From positions 1 to 64,000 of the forward strand of contig NZ_CP055931.1 in assembly GCF_013927005.1 (NCBI RefSeq): a DNA stretch of 64,000 bases. Direction: 5' to 3'. Origin of the DNA: Enterobacter sp. RHBSTW-00175. GTDB taxonomy: Bacteria > Pseudomonadota > Gammaproteobacteria > Enterobacterales > Enterobacteriaceae. A model generated the notes under the pieces. The model was given only the letters and a program-made list of their open reading frames with translations, was not told the origin of the DNA and did no database searches. Of the stretch, positions 34,849 through 45,082 are shown in pieces; position 1 is the stretch's first letter, and each line of letters starts with the position of its first letter. The translations under genes were made by a program, and so were the position numbers.

Positions 34849-36081
34849 TCAAGCCAGCCTCGCGGGATCCGCAGCCTGACTGGCGCTCAAGAGCTCGGTC
34901 TGCACGTCCGAACCCCGGATGAGACTCAGATCGACGGGACACCGATCAGCGATCGCGAGGATCCGAGCGCGCTGATCATCACTCAGCGGCCCATCGAGGA
35001 CAATGGTGCGGGTGAACCGGTCGGGTGGCATCATGTCCGGCACCTTCTCGTGCTGCACGGTCGTGCTCGCCCGTTCGAGCGGAAAGCCCTTGCGGTTCGC
35101 ATAGAGACGCATCGTCATCACCGTGCAGGCTGCGAGGCCGGCAGATACGAGTTCGTAGGGAGATAGTCCGGTCCCGAGGCCACCGACCGATGCTGGCTCG
35201 TCGGCGAACAGAGTGTGCTCGCCGCTGCGGACCTTGAGCTGGAACGTCCCTGCAAGAGTTTCGGTGGAGACGACGCCCTCCGCAACCTCGACCTGCGGAA
35301 GATCCGCGCTGAGTGGTGGGAGAAAGCGGCTCGCCCAAACCGCCACCATGGCCGCGGCGTAGTTCGCGTCCGCGACGTCGGTGAGAAGGTGATCCGCGTT
35401 GTCGAGCGAGATGAAGCTTTTAGGGTGCCTGGACGCGACGAAGATGCGCGACGCGTGGTCGATGCCGACCACCTGATCCAGCGGAGAGTGCATGACCAGC
35501 ACCGGCCGTCGCAGGGAGGCAATGGCCTTCTCGACGTCGATCCCCTCAACCGCCTCAAGGAACCCTCGGCGAATGAGGAAGGGCCTACCGGCAATCTCCA
35601 CCGAGGCCTCGCCCTCGCTCGCGATGGTGTCCAGATCATTCGGTCCGAAGAGGCGCAAGATATGCTGAAGGTCGGCCGGCGCACCAATCGTCGCTACCGC
35701 CGCAATATCAGGCATGTCGGCGGCGGCTACGATCGCAGCGGTGCCACCCAGGCTGTGCCCGACGAGGAGGGACGGTGACATGCCCGCCGCCGCCATCGCA
35801 TTTGCGGCGGCCCGAAGGTCCTCGACGTCCGACGCGAAGTTCACAGGTTCTCCCGTCCCACCGCCGATCCCGGTCCCGGCGAAATCGAACCTCAAGACCC
35901 CGATGCCCGCACGCGACAGCGCGCGCGAGATGTGAACAGCGGCGCGACTGTCTTTCCCGCACGTGAAGCAGTGGGCGAAGATCGCCCAGCCCCGCGGCGT
36001 CCCTTCCGGCGGTTCGAGGTGCCCGGACAGCGGAGAGCCAGCCCCACTGACAAACGTAAATGATCTTCCTGCCATGTCCAT
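34849..36081 (-). CDS. Fusion of alpha/beta hydrolase and OsmC-type peroxidase domain
   Basis: A 410-residue two-domain protein. Residues 1-260: alpha/beta hydrolase with oxyanion segment [13 protein letters not shown], nucleophile elbow VGHSLGG, and acid/His regions HSPLDQVV and DNADHLL. Residues 270-400: OsmC/Ohr-type domain with [37 protein letters not shown] (one peroxidatic Cys) and [13 protein letters not shown] (second Cys). OsmC proteins reduce organic hydroperoxides with two cysteines. Start ATG 36081 follows GGAGG; upstream extension is unlikely. First gene of a leftward operon. Confidence 0.88.
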   Translation of the reverse strand: MDMAGRSFTFVSGAGSPLSGHLEPPEGTPRGWAIFAHCFTCGKDSRAAVHISRALSRAGIGVLRFDFAGTGIGGGTGEPVNFASDVEDLRAAANAMAAAGMSPSLLVGHSLGGTAAIVAAADMPDIAAVATIGAPADLQHILRLFGPNDLDTIASEGEASVEIAGRPFLIRRGFLEAVEGIDVEKAIASLRRPVLVMHSPLDQVVGIDHASRIFVASRHPKSFISLDNADHLLTDVADANYAAAMVAVWASRFLPPLSADLPQVEVAEGVVSTETLAGTFQLKVRSGEHTLFADEPASVGGLGTGLSPYELVSAGLAACTVMTMRLYANRKGFPLERASTTVQHEKVPDMMPPDRFTRTIVLDGPLSDDQRARILAIADRCPVDLSLIRGSDVQTELLSASQAADPARLA

Positions 36082-36182
36082 CAAACCTCCAGCACGCGGC
36101 TTGGCGGTTGCGCTCTCAGAACCTTCGACGGAGCTGAGCGGAGCGCACCGCCAACCGGTAATCGTCATCTCAGGCTATCATT

Positions 36183-36201
36183 TATATGTCTGGCGCATAT
36201 A
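36183..36201. promoter_or_regulatory. MarR-type palindrome, site 4
   Basis: TATATG and CATATA arms with TCTGGCG between. In the divergent promoter of the OsmC fusion and LysR 2; 40 bp centre-to-centre from site 5. Confidence 0.6.
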
Positions 36202-36224
36202 GACAAGCCCCTATACCATGATTA

Positions 36225-36239
36225 TATGCGCCAAGCATA
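36225..36239. promoter_or_regulatory. MarR-type palindrome, site 5
   Basis: TATGC, GCCAA, GCATA, with perfect arms as in site 1. It covers an upstream ATG (36226) of the LysR 2 frame, another reason to place that start at 36310. Confidence 0.6.
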
Positions 36240-36309
36240 CTTCTGCGACCTGCTTTCCAAAGGCGGTCTCACGGAAGAGGTATCAGTCAGGCGCGTGGGC
36301 CAAAGGACT

Positions 36310-37185
36310 ATGGAACTCAATCAAGTCAGCTATTTCATCAACTTGGCCGAGACGCTGAATTTCACAGCGGCCGCTCGCTTGAGCGGTGTGTCACAGCCAA
36401 GTCTGACCCGCGCGATCCGCCGCTTGGAAGATGAGCTTGGCGGGCCGCTGATCTATCGCGACGGGAAGAACAGCCGCCTGACTGGCCTTGGCCATGACGT
36501 CGAGGCAGAATTCCGGCGCATGGTGGTCGCGATGAAGAGCGTTCGCAATCACTCGGAGCACTGGGCGATGGGGGGGCACCGCGTGCTGGATGTCGCCGTC
36601 GCGCCCACCGTCGGACCAAAGGAATTTACGGCATTCTTCGAGAGCGCATTGGCGGAGATGCCATCCATCGAAATCAAGCTGCACTCGCTCCAGTCGAACG
36701 AGGACACATCGGAGGTGCTTTCAGGAAAATACCACGCGTGCATCATGCCGCGTGAAACAAGACCGGAACGCAAGCTGGATGTGCATCCTCTATTTCGGGA
36801 GCGCTTCGTGCTCGGCTGTTCTGCAAACCATCCCTTGGCTGCCAACGAGATCGTGCGCGGCGAAGACCTGCTCGAGTTTCCTTTCGTCGATCGCCTGAAA
36901 TGCGAGTTTCGCGATCGGATCCTCGATCACTTCGCGCGACGGGACTTGCTCATGCGACCTCGCTTTCGATCAGATCGCGAGGACTGGGTGCAACGGGTCG
37001 TCGCTGACGGCCACGCCATATGCATTCTTCCGGAACGATCGCCGACCGTGCAAGGCCTCGTCACTCGGCCGATCGACGGATTTGTCTTGGAGCGCGAAGT
37101 CGTGATCGCGACAGTATCCGGCTCCACGGCAACGGTCGAGATACGGAACATCGCGCAGCTGGCAGCCCGGTATGAGTGGAACTGA
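36310..37185 (+). CDS. LysR-family regulator 2
   Basis: A 291-residue LysR protein: MELNQVSYFINLAETLNFTAAARLSGVSQPSLTRAIRRLEDELGGPLIYRDG, then an effector domain with three notable cysteines (VLGCSANHP, DRLKCEFRDRI, GHAICILPE). The placement recalls LysR-type oxidant sensors such as OxyR and HypT, but no specific assignment is possible. Start 36310 gives the standard N-terminus; the frame is open to 36226 across an operator. It is divergent from the OsmC fusion and is followed after 24 bp by an LysR-box-like element. Confidence 0.86.
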   Translation: MELNQVSYFINLAETLNFTAAARLSGVSQPSLTRAIRRLEDELGGPLIYRDGKNSRLTGLGHDVEAEFRRMVVAMKSVRNHSEHWAMGGHRVLDVAVAPTVGPKEFTAFFESALAEMPSIEIKLHSLQSNEDTSEVLSGKYHACIMPRETRPERKLDVHPLFRERFVLGCSANHPLAANEIVRGEDLLEFPFVDRLKCEFRDRILDHFARRDLLMRPRFRSDREDWVQRVVADGHAICILPERSPTVQGLVTRPIDGFVLEREVVIATVSGSTATVEIRNIAQLAARYEWN

Positions 37186-37209
37186 ATCACGACGTGAAGA
37201 GCTTCGGCG

Positions 37210-37238
37210 CTATGGAAACTATACGCGCAGCGTATTGG
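37210..37238 (+). promoter_or_regulatory. LysR-box-like element copy b with MarR-type site 6 inside
   Basis: CTATGGAAACTAT then, at fixed spacing, ATTGG. Within it lies ATACGC, GCA, GCGTAT (37221-37235), a perfect 6-bp-arm palindrome. Without IS630 it would lie 94 bp before the msrB start. Confidence 0.65.
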
Positions 37239-37310
37239 ATAAATCTGGGGCGCACTGCGATAGTCGGCGCAATGACTGCAAAGATAAATGACAGTGTGTC
37301 GAGCTCTCTA

Positions 37311-38463
37311 AATAGCTGCGCCTAATACCGCTACACTTTTGCCTGACCATGTTTTCCTCCGGGGAATGGGCTGGCGGTTTCCATAAAATGGCGGACCTTT
37401 TTCAGTAACTGCCACATTGAGCGGCACTGATGATTACGGGTTATCGTGTCATGAAGTGCCTGCCATAGCCGTTCCACATGATTCACCCACGGCGAGTAAA
37501 CCGGCTGGTAAATTACCCTGAACTTGGGATTTGCTTTCAACCAGCGCTGTGTTTCGCGGCTTTTATGGATAATGTAGTTATCAACGATCAGCGTGATTGT
37601 TTTCGCCCGCCGGTAAGTGGCTTTCAGGTGCTTCAGCAGAGCGATAAACAGCGCTGAACTTTTGCTGTTGCCGCCCACGTAGCTGACTTTACCCGTGCCA
37701 CTGTGCAGTGCGCCGGCCAGATAGTATTTTTCGTTCTGCCCCGGCGTCACTACCCGTTTCTGCTGTCCGCGCAACTGCCAGTCCGCACCGATTTTAGGAT
37801 TAAGGTGGATATCCACTTCATCTTCATAAAATACCGGATGCTCTGCGCTGCATTCATCCAGCGCTTTGTGGATTACCGCCATCTTTTCATCTTTATGTGG
37901 GTCACGGATACGCAGAGTTGGCGCGGCCCTGCGCCATACAAGCCCCGCAGATGGCAACCAGCGGCGAACGGTTCCTGCATGTAACTGGCAACCGGTTATC
38001 TCATTGATTTTTAATGCCAGTAATTCGGTGCTCCAGCGTGAACGTTGATAACCAAAATCGCCGGGAGAATGCTTTATCAGCTCACGTAACAGGGTGCAGA
38101 TATGTTCAAAAGGCCAGCGTCGGGAGCGCCCTGCGGGTAAGGATTTCAGGCCTTCAATACCTGAGTGCGTAAACCAGTTAATCCAGCGACCAACGGATGA
38201 ACGAGCACAACAGAGAGTTCTGGCAACATCGCTGACCCGTTCACCCCGATGAAGCATCAGCATGGCCGTGAGTCTGCGGGCATGATTTTTATCGCGCGTT
38301 TTATGAATAGCTTTCTGCATCAGGCGTCGTTCGCCACGGGGTATTGGTGCTATGATCGGCATCGCTCAGTCCGGTTGGTGGTTTTGGTTGGTTTGGCGAT
38401 TGATCAGATCGCACAATCCGGGCTGAGTTCCCTTTCAGTGATCTACTATTCCGCGCATCTATT
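37311..38463 (-). mobile_element. IS630 element (1153 bp) with TA duplication
   Basis: Imperfect terminal repeats: AATAGCTGCGCC at the left and AATAGATGCGCG (complement) at the right. Flanked by TA at 37309-37310 and 38464-38465. Removing it restores CTAG, the preferred IS630 target. Length and content match IS630 of enteric bacteria, so it was acquired after the island entered Enterobacteriaceae. Confidence 0.9.
37331..38362 (-). CDS. IS630 transposase
   Basis: A 343-residue Tc1/mariner-superfamily transposase. The N-terminal helix-turn-helix regions are VSDVARTLCCARSSVGRWINWF and the winged part ending VRRWLPSAGLVWRR. The catalytic core has VFYEDEVDIHLNPKIGADW (first Asp/Glu), TLIVDNYIIHKS (DN motif) and YSPWVNHVERLWQALH (SP...E motif). 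It is intact and almost certainly IS630 itself by recognition. Confidence 0.93.
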   Translation of the reverse strand: MPIIAPIPRGERRLMQKAIHKTRDKNHARRLTAMLMLHRGERVSDVARTLCCARSSVGRWINWFTHSGIEGLKSLPAGRSRRWPFEHICTLLRELIKHSPGDFGYQRSRWSTELLALKINEITGCQLHAGTVRRWLPSAGLVWRRAAPTLRIRDPHKDEKMAVIHKALDECSAEHPVFYEDEVDIHLNPKIGADWQLRGQQKRVVTPGQNEKYYLAGALHSGTGKVSYVGGNSKSSALFIALLKHLKATYRRAKTITLIVDNYIIHKSRETQRWLKANPKFRVIYQPVYSPWVNHVERLWQALHDTITRNHQCRSMWQLLKKVRHFMETASPFPGGKHGQAKV

Positions 38464-38486
38464 TAGATTAATTATTGGAGACTATC

Positions 38487-38930
38487 ATGAAGTTTGAGAA
38501 GTCACAGGCAGCAGTTGACCGCCTGACCCCCGAGCAACGCCGGATTACCCAGGATTCGGGGACCGAAAGGCCCTTCACGGGTGAGCACAACGACAACAAG
38601 GAGCCTGGCATCTACGTCGACATAGTGTCGGGAGAGCCGCTGTTCGCTTCAACGGACAAGTTCGATTCGGGTACTGGCTGGCCCAGCTTCACCAAGCCGA
38701 TCGTTCCGGCAAACGTGAACGAGGTGCGGGACAGTGCACACGGCATGGTCCGGACGGAGGTCAGGTCGGTACACGCCGACAGCCATCTGGGCCACGTTTT
38801 CCCGGACGGTCCTTCCGACCGCGGCGGTCTGCGCTACTGCATCAACTCTGCGTCCCTTCGCTTCATCCCGCGCGACGAGATGGAGTCCGAGGGATACGGT
38901 GAATATCTCGATCAAGTAGAGGAGGCTTAA
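38487..38930 (+). CDS. msrB: Peptide methionine-R-sulfoxide reductase MsrB
   Basis: A 147-residue Msr[65 protein letters not shown] and the catalytic Cys in [13 protein letters not shown]. The zinc CxxC pairs of form-1 MsrB are absent. The ATG at 38487 follows GGAG by 6 bp. It reduces R-methionine sulfoxide and pairs with the MsrA that starts 1 bp after its stop. IS630 lies 23 bp upstream and separates it from its likely promoter. Confidence 0.92.
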   Translation: MKFEKSQAAVDRLTPEQRRITQDSGTERPFTGEHNDNKEPGIYVDIVSGEPLFASTDKFDSGTGWPSFTKPIVPANVNEVRDSAHGMVRTEVRSVHADSHLGHVFPDGPSDRGGLRYCINSASLRFIPRDEMESEGYGEYLDQVEEA

Positions 38931-38931
38931 C

Positions 38932-39471
38932 ATGCATCAGCGCGCTGTTCTCGCAGGAGGATGTTTCTGGGGCATGCAGGATCTGATCCGCAAGCGGCCC
39001 GGCATCATCTCGACCCGTGTGGGTTACACGGGCGGCGATATTCCGAACGCCACGTATCGTAATCACGGCACGCATGCCGAGGGGATCGAGATTGTCTTCG
39101 ACCCGACAGTGACGAGCTACCGGCACATCCTGGAATTCTTCTTCCAGATCCACGATCCGACGACGCTGAACCGCCAGGGCAATGATCGTGGGCTCTCCTA
39201 CCGGTCGGGCATCTATTATGTCGACGAGGAGCAGAAGCGCGTCGCCGAGGATACGATCGCCGATGTGGATGCCTCGGGGCTGTGGGATGGCAAAGTGGTG
39301 ACCGAGGTCCAGCCGGTCGGCGAGTTCTGGGAGGCCGAGCCCGATCACCAGGATTATCTGGAGAAGCGGCCGGGCGGCTACACCTGCCACTTCGTCCGTC
39401 CCGACTGGGTTCTTCCAAAGCGGCATGAGGCCGGCGATGTGAGCCCTGCGGCCGGGGCTGCAGCGGAATAG
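38932..39471 (+). CDS. msrA: Peptide methionine-S-sulfoxide reductase MsrA, copy 2
   Basis: A 179-residue MsrA with [65 protein letters not shown] and [12 protein letters not shown]. It is coupled to msrB (TAAC-ATG). Together they reduce both methionine-sulfoxide diastereomers. A second msrA at 34253-34816 serves another operon, so the island invests heavily in methionine repair. Confidence 0.92.
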   Translation: MHQRAVLAGGCFWGMQDLIRKRPGIISTRVGYTGGDIPNATYRNHGTHAEGIEIVFDPTVTSYRHILEFFFQIHDPTTLNRQGNDRGLSYRSGIYYVDEEQKRVAEDTIADVDASGLWDGKVVTEVQPVGEFWEAEPDHQDYLEKRPGGYTCHFVRPDWVLPKRHEAGDVSPAAGAAAE

Positions 39472-39603
39472 GCTTCGCTGCCGTTAGTGCCGCGCCGATC
39501 CGGTTCGCAACCTCCGACGACCGCGTCAATCGACGCGGTCGTCGAACCCGGCCTTGAAGCAGATCATTCCATTCAGCCGCCGTCGCAGTGCCAGGATCCA
39601 GAT

Positions 39604-40365
39604 ATGACAGACCTCTCCTCCTTTCCCATCACGCAGCGCTGGCCAGCATCTTATCCGGATCGCTTGCAACTATACGCGGCCCCCACGCCCAACGGCGTCA
39701 AGGTCTCGATGATGCTGGAGGAGACTGGCCTGCCGTATGAGCCCCACTTCGTCGACATCTCGAACAACGAGTCGAAGGATCCAGCGTTCGTGTCGTTGAA
39801 TCCCAACGGCCGCATACCCGCGATCATCGATCCGGCTGGCCCTGACGGCCAGCCCATTGGCATATGGGAAACCGGTGCGATCCTCATCTATCTGGCCGAC
39901 AAGACGGGGCAGCTCATCTCAACAACACCCGCCCAGCGGTACGAGACTCTGGCCTGGGTGTTCTTTCAGGTGTCGGGCGTTGGGCCGACCTTCGGACAGC
40001 TAGGCTTTTTCCTGCGATTTGCCGGCAAGGACTATGAGGACAAGCGACCTCGGCAGCGCTTTGTTGATGAATCCAGGCGTCTTCTCGGGGTCCTGGATCA
40101 CCGGCTGGAGGGCCGCGAATGGATTGTCGATGATTACTCGATCGCGGACATTGCGACGTTTGGCTGGGTGAATGCGCTGGTCGAATTCTACGCAGCGGGC
40201 GACATCCTCGGCCTAAGCAGCTATTCGAACGTGCAGGCATGGCTCGAACGCGGGCTGGCGCGACCGGCTGTACAGCGTGGCCTGCGAATTCCTGCGAGGC
40301 CTGCATGGGGTCGTCTCAGAAAACGGAATCTATGGTCACTCCCGTTTTTGCAACACCGATTTTGA
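39604..40365 (+). CDS. Glutathione S-transferase (YfcG/YghU-like), 3' end altered by Tn B
   Basis: Now 253 residues; originally 234. Thioredoxin-fold domain: LQLYAAPTPNGVKVSMMLEETGLPYEPHFVDI, NPNGRIPAIIDP, GIWETGAILIYLADK (the S/T-x-A-I-L glutathione-binding loop). Helical domain: DDYSIADIATFGWVNAL. The reading frame crosses the Tn B end: the original stop TGA overlapped the corA ATG (ATGA), and Tn B entered there, adding 19 transposon-coded residues (WGRLRKRN...). The core is intact, so activity may survive. It probably acts on electrophiles or disulfides. Confidence 0.88.
   Translation: MTDLSSFPITQRWPASYPDRLQLYAAPTPNGVKVSMMLEETGLPYEPHFVDISNNESKDPAFVSLNPNGRIPAIIDPAGPDGQPIGIWETGAILIYLADKTGQLISTTPAQRYETLAWVFFQVSGVGPTFGQLGFFLRFAGKDYEDKRPRQRFVDESRRLLGVLDHRLEGREWIVDDYSIADIATFGWVNALVEFYAAGDILGLSSYSNVQAWLERGLARPAVQRGLRIPARPAWGRLRKRNLWSLPFLQHRF
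40302..40306 (+). repeat. Tn B target-site duplication, left copy (TGCAT)
   Basis: TGCAT here and at 47857-47861 flank Tn B exactly. Five bases is the usual duplication of the Tn3 family. Confidence 0.85.
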
Positions 40366-41654
40366 CGACAAGTTGGCTTGCTTGAATCTATCCGGCGTCT
40401 GAATGGGATTTTATTCCCGCGCCTTGATGAGTTCCGCGCCTGATGAACCTCCAGAAAATATACGGCTTCAATGAGCCTTTCCGTTTTACAGGTTCCTCAA
40501 CAGGCCGGTGGGCCGTTAGTATCATCAATATCAGTATTCGCAAAACCAGATCAGTAATTCTTTAAACCGGTGTATTTCTGCCGTTATGCTACATAAGTTT
40601 GCTGTCGTGCCGTTAGGGCCCAGGCTATTCTGGCCAGCTTGTTTGCCAGAGCACAAGTGACGACAAAGTTGCTTTTCCGGCACAGTAAATCCCTGACCCA
40701 ATCGGCCAATTTGCCAGACTGGTGTTCCAGTTTTTGTATGAATACCCTGGCACATTGAACCAACAAAGTTCGGATCTTTTTATTACCTCGCTTACTAATT
40801 CCCAGCAATGTCGTCCTACCTCCCGTGCTGTACTGCCGAGGTACAAGCCCTGTTGCCGCCGCAAAGTCACGGCTGCTGGCGTACTGCTTCCCGTCGCCAA
40901 TCTCAGTTGAAATAGTACTCGCTGTCAGTGTTCCGACGCAGGGAATGCTCAGCAAGCGCTGTCCAACCTCATCTTCGTCCAACTTTCGTTTCAACTGGGA
41001 TTCCAAATCTTTAATCTGCTCAACAAGATAGTGATAATGCTGTTGTAATTTCAGCAATAACTGGCTGAGGTAAAGAGGCAAACTATTATCCTCAAGAATG
41101 GTACTCAGTCGGCTAATAACGGCAGCTCCTCGGGGAACGCTAATGCCAAATTCCAGCAGAAAAGCATGCATTTGATTGGTTGTTTTTACCTTATCCTGAA
41201 CCAGGGATTCACGGACACGATGCAGAGCCCGCATTGCCTGCTGAGATTCCGTTCTGGGCTGCACAAAACGCATAGACGGACGCGATGCAGCTTCACAAAT
41301 AGCTTCGGCGTCGACAAAGTCGTTTTTATTGCTTTTAACGAACGGGCGGACAAATTGTGGTGATATCAGCTTTGGGGAATGCCCCAACTCTTCCAACTTG
41401 CGTGCCATAAAGTGAGAACCGCCACAGGCTTCCATTGCGATGGTTGTAGCGGGGCATGTCGCCAAAAATTCGATCAACTTTGGCCGGGTAAATTTTTTAC
41501 GGTAAACAGCCTTCCCGCGACGATCCTGGCAATGAATATGGAAAGAGTTTTTACCCAGATCGATACCAATGAGCGCAATGTTTTCCATGATAGTTCTCCG
41601 AATGAAAGCCTGTCCTCAGCATAATACCGGGAAGGAGGGAGTGACCATCTCATT
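40328..41654 (-). mobile_element. IS4321/IS5075-type element, copy 4
   Basis: 1327 bp in the tnpA-end terminal repeat of Tn B, same position and relative orientation as the others. Confidence 0.9.
40584..41588 (-). CDS. IS110/IS1111-family transposase, copy 4
   Basis: 334 residues, the same translation as copies 2, 3 and 5. Intact. Confidence 0.92.
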   Translation of the reverse strand: MENIALIGIDLGKNSFHIHCQDRRGKAVYRKKFTRPKLIEFLATCPATTIAMEACGGSHFMARKLEELGHSPKLISPQFVRPFVKSNKNDFVDAEAICEAASRPSMRFVQPRTESQQAMRALHRVRESLVQDKVKTTNQMHAFLLEFGISVPRGAAVISRLSTILEDNSLPLYLSQLLLKLQQHYHYLVEQIKDLESQLKRKLDEDEVGQRLLSIPCVGTLTASTISTEIGDGKQYASSRDFAAATGLVPRQYSTGGRTTLLGISKRGNKKIRTLLVQCARVFIQKLEHQSGKLADWVRDLLCRKSNFVVTCALANKLARIAWALTARQQTYVA

Positions 41655-41666
41655 AAATAAAGCACG

Positions 41667-44633
41667 CTAAGCCGGTTGCAGCGGCCGTAGCGGCCTGAAC
41701 TTGCCCGCGCCGATCTTGGCGCTGCTGCGCCAGAGGTAATCGCCGGTCAGGTTGATGTGCTCCCAGCCGAGCGGCGACAGGTACTGCAACAGGCCGTCAT
41801 CGACGGCTTGACCGTGGCCACGCAAGGCGTTCGCGGCCCGCTCCAGATAGACCGTGTTCCATAGCACGATGGCCGCCGTCACCAGGTTGAGGCCGCTGGC
41901 CCGGTAGCGCTGCTGCTCGAAGCTGCGGTCGCGGATTTCCCCCAGGCGGTTGAAGAACACGGCGCGGGCCAGCGCGTTGCGCGCCTCGCCTTTGTTCAGC
42001 CCGGCATGCACGCGGCGGCGCAGCTCGACGCTTTGCAGCCAGTCCAGGATGAACAGTGTGCGCTCGATGCGTCCCAGCTCACGCAGGGCGACGGCCAGGC
42101 CGTTCTGGCGCGGGTAGCTGCCAAGCTTCCTGAGCATCAGCGAGGCCGTCGCCGTGCCCTGCTTGATCGAGGTGGCCATCCGCAGGATTTCATCCCAATG
42201 GGCGCGGACGTGCTTGATGTTGAGCGTGCCGCCGATCATCGGTTTCAACGCCTCGTAGGTGGCATCGCCCTTCGGGATGTAGAGCTTGGTGTCGCCCAGG
42301 TCACGAATGCGCGGGGCGAAGCGGAAGCCCAGCAGGTGCATCAACGCGAAGACGTGGTCCGTGAACCCTGCCGTGTCGGTGTAGTGCTCCTCGATCCGCA
42401 GGTCGGATTCGTGATACAGCAGGCCGTCGAGCACGTAGGTCGAGTCGCGCACGCCGACGTTCACGACCTTGGTGTGGAACGGCGCGTACTGGTCGGAGAT
42501 ATGGGTGTAGAACGTCCGCCCTGGGCTGCTGCCGTATTTCGGATTGATGTGGCCGGTGCTCTCGGCCTTGCTGCCGGTGCGGAAGTTCTGGCCGTCCGAC
42601 GATGACGTGGTGCCGTCGCCCCAATGCCCGGCGAAGGGATGTCGGAACTGCGCGTTGACCAGCTCGGCCAGTGCCGCCCCGTAGGTTTCGTCGCGGATGT
42701 GCCAGGCTTGCAGCCAGGCCAGCTTGGCGTAGGTCGTGCCGGGGCACGATTCCGCCATCTTGGTCAGGCCCAGGTTGATCGCGTCGGCGAGGATCGTGGT
42801 CAGCAACAGGTTTTTGTCCTTGGCCAGGTCGCCTGACTTCAGGTGGGCGAAGTGCCGGGTGAAGCCCGTCCATTCGTCTACCTCCAGCAGCAATTCGGTG
42901 ATCTTGACGTGCGGTAGGATCATCGCCGTCTGGTCGATCAGGGCCTGTGCGGTATCGGGCACCGCCGCATCGAGCGGCGTGATCTTCAGGCCCGACTCCG
43001 TGATGATGGCGTCCGGCAGCTCGTTGGCCAGCGCCATGCGGTTGACGGTGGCGAGCTGCGTTTCCAGCAGCGTCAGCCGGTCATGCAGGTACTGGTCGCA
43101 ATCGGTGGCCACGGCCAGCGGCAATTCGCTGGCCTGCTTGAGGCTGGCGAATTTCGCGGGCGGCACCAGGTAGTCCTCGAAGTCCTTGAACTGGCGCGAG
43201 CCTTGCACCCAGATGTCGCCGGAGCGCAGCGCGTTCTTCAGCTCCGACAGCGCGCACAGTTCGTAGTAGCGCCGGTCGATGCCGGTGTCGGTCATCACCA
43301 GCTTCTGCCAGCGCGGCTTGATGAACTCGGTCGGCGCGTCGGTGGGCACCTTGCGGGCGTTGTCGCTGTTCATGCTGCGCAGCACCTCGATGGCGTCGAG
43401 TACGTCCTTGGCGGCGGGCGCGGCCCGCAACTTGAGCACGTCGAGAAATTCCGGCGCGTAGCGGCGCAGCGTGGCGTAGCTCTCGCCGATGCGGTGCAGG
43501 AAATCGAAGTCCTCGGGTTGCGCGAGCCGCTGCGCTTCGGTGACGCTCTCGGCGAAAGCATCCCAGGACATGACGGCCTCGATGGCGGCGAACGGATCGC
43601 GGCCCGCTTGCTTGGCCTCGATCAGCGCCTGGCCGATGCGCCCGAACAGCCGCACCTTGGCATTGATCGCCTTGCCGGATGCCTGGAACTGCTGCTGATG
43701 CTTGTTCTTGGCGGCATTGAACAGCTTGCCCAGGATGCGGTCATGCAGGTCGATGATTTCGTCGGTGACGGTGGCCATGCCCTCGATGGCGAGCGCCACC
43801 AGGGTCGCGTAACGCCGCTGCGGCTCGAACTTCGCCAGGTCGGCGGGCGTCATCTGGCCGCCCTCGCGGGCGATCTTGAGCAGCCGGTTCTGGTGAACCA
43901 GCCGCTCGATGCCGGAGGGCAGGTCGAGCGCCTGCCACGCCTTGAGGCGTTCGATGTGTTCCAGCATGTGCCGCGAGTTCGGTTTGACCGGGGATTGCCG
44001 CAGCCAGGCCAGCCACGTCGTCTTGCCGTTGTCGCGGCGCTTGAGCAGATCGTCGAGGCGACGGCGATGCACGTCCGTCAGCGGCTCAGCCAAGGCGTCG
44101 TAGAGACGCCGGTTGGCGCGGGTAATCGCTTCGGCGCTCGCCCGCTCGACGGCGTTGAGGGCGGGCACAATGACCGACTGCCGCCGCAGGTGCTCGATCA
44201 AGGCTCTGGCCAGCACGATGCCCTTGTCGGTTTGCATGGCCAGCTCGGTCAGCAACTGGACAGCCTGCCGGTAGTGGCCAATCGTGAACGGCTGGAAGCC
44301 GAACACCGTTTGCAGCTCGACCAGGTGCTCGCGTCGGGTCTGCTCACGCTGCCCGTACTCGTCCCAGCTTTCGATGCCGACCTTGAGCTGGTTGGCGACC
44401 AGTCTCAGCAATGGCGGGAACGGTGGCTCATCAGCGCCAAGGATGACGCCGGGAAAGCGCAGGTAGCAGAGCTGCACCGCGAAGCCCAGCCGATTGGCCG
44501 GGCCGCGCCGCTGCCGGATGATGGAGAGGTCGCTTTCGCTGAACGTGTAGTGACGGATCAACTCATCCTTGGTGTCCGGCAACGCCAGCAGGCTTTCGCG
44601 CTCGGCGGCGGAGAGGATCGAACGGCGGGGCAT
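41667..44633 (-). CDS. tnpA: Tn3-family transposase TnpA (Tn21 subgroup), full length
   Basis: A 988-residue DDE transposase. It begins [55 protein letters not shown], the usual end-binding N-terminus. The C-terminal catalytic domain (from about residue 600) has [45 protein letters not shown] and [49 protein letters not shown]. The stop lies in the terminal repeat. It is the only intact copy of three related tnpA genes here and could mobilise Tn A and the remnant ends in trans. Confidence 0.95.
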   Translation of the reverse strand: MPRRSILSAAERESLLALPDTKDELIRHYTFSESDLSIIRQRRGPANRLGFAVQLCYLRFPGVILGADEPPFPPLLRLVANQLKVGIESWDEYGQREQTRREHLVELQTVFGFQPFTIGHYRQAVQLLTELAMQTDKGIVLARALIEHLRRQSVIVPALNAVERASAEAITRANRRLYDALAEPLTDVHRRRLDDLLKRRDNGKTTWLAWLRQSPVKPNSRHMLEHIERLKAWQALDLPSGIERLVHQNRLLKIAREGGQMTPADLAKFEPQRRYATLVALAIEGMATVTDEIIDLHDRILGKLFNAAKNKHQQQFQASGKAINAKVRLFGRIGQALIEAKQAGRDPFAAIEAVMSWDAFAESVTEAQRLAQPEDFDFLHRIGESYATLRRYAPEFLDVLKLRAAPAAKDVLDAIEVLRSMNSDNARKVPTDAPTEFIKPRWQKLVMTDTGIDRRYYELCALSELKNALRSGDIWVQGSRQFKDFEDYLVPPAKFASLKQASELPLAVATDCDQYLHDRLTLLETQLATVNRMALANELPDAIITESGLKITPLDAAVPDTAQALIDQTAMILPHVKITELLLEVDEWTGFTRHFAHLKSGDLAKDKNLLLTTILADAINLGLTKMAESCPGTTYAKLAWLQAWHIRDETYGAALAELVNAQFRHPFAGHWGDGTTSSSDGQNFRTGSKAESTGHINPKYGSSPGRTFYTHISDQYAPFHTKVVNVGVRDSTYVLDGLLYHESDLRIEEHYTDTAGFTDHVFALMHLLGFRFAPRIRDLGDTKLYIPKGDATYEALKPMIGGTLNIKHVRAHWDEILRMATSIKQGTATASLMLRKLGSYPRQNGLAVALRELGRIERTLFILDWLQSVELRRRVHAGLNKGEARNALARAVFFNRLGEIRDRSFEQQRYRASGLNLVTAAIVLWNTVYLERAANALRGHGQAVDDGLLQYLSPLGWEHINLTGDYLWRSSAKIGAGKFRPLRPLQPA

Positions 44634-44791
44634 GCGGTTTCCTTCTTCTTGAAAACGTAGGTTTGTGACAAACCCGCCAAGGCAACCGGCGCGGCACGGG
44701 AATCAAGGCATTGCGATTCTCGAAAATAGTTCTTGAAATTCTATTCTTGATTGCATATCATCTCAACGAGTTTCGATAAGAAAGGATGCGC

Positions 44792-45082
44792 ATGCGACCG
44801 TCTGTTGTGCTTGACATGAAGCGAAGCGCAGTGCGTGAAGCGGTAGGCCGCTTTCGCGCCGCGAACCCGCGCGTCTTCGGCTCGGTGCTGCATGGCACCG
44901 ACCGGGATGGCAGCGACCTCGACCTGTTGGTCGATGCGCTGCCCGGTGCCACGTTGTTGGACTTGGGCGATTTGGAAGAAGAACTGAAATCGCTGCTCGG
45001 CGTTGACGTCGATCTGCTGACTCCCGGCGACCTGCCGCCGAAGTTCCGGGCCAAGGTGCTCGCGGAGGCGCAACCGATATGA
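44792..45082 (+). CDS. mntA: MntA-type minimal nucleotidyltransferase antitoxin
   Basis: About 96 residues. The nucleotidyltransferase motif GSVLHGTDRDGSDLDLLVD (G-S-x10-D-x-D) is complete, with a third Asp in GVDVDLLTP. In HEPN/MNT systems this enzyme AMPylates and silences the HEPN toxin. I prefer ATG 44792, which AAGG precedes by 7 bp, over ATG 44786. It overlaps the toxin gene by 4 bp and runs divergently from tnpA. Confidence 0.88.
   Translation: MRPSVVLDMKRSAVREAVGRFRAANPRVFGSVLHGTDRDGSDLDLLVDALPGATLLDLGDLEEELKSLLGVDVDLLTPGDLPPKFRAKVLAEAQPI

Noticed and set aside
36226..36309. Upstream start of LysR 2 at ATG 36226
   Set aside because: It lies within MarR-type palindrome 5 and would add 28 residues before the standard LysR N-terminus MELNQVSYF.
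43083..44660. Long plus-strand open frame (525 codons) opposite the full-length tnpA, and its mirror at 20861-22327
   Set aside because: It is antisense to a clearly conserved transposase in high-GC DNA; the translation is repetitive ([17 protein letters not shown]) and has no start signal or family.
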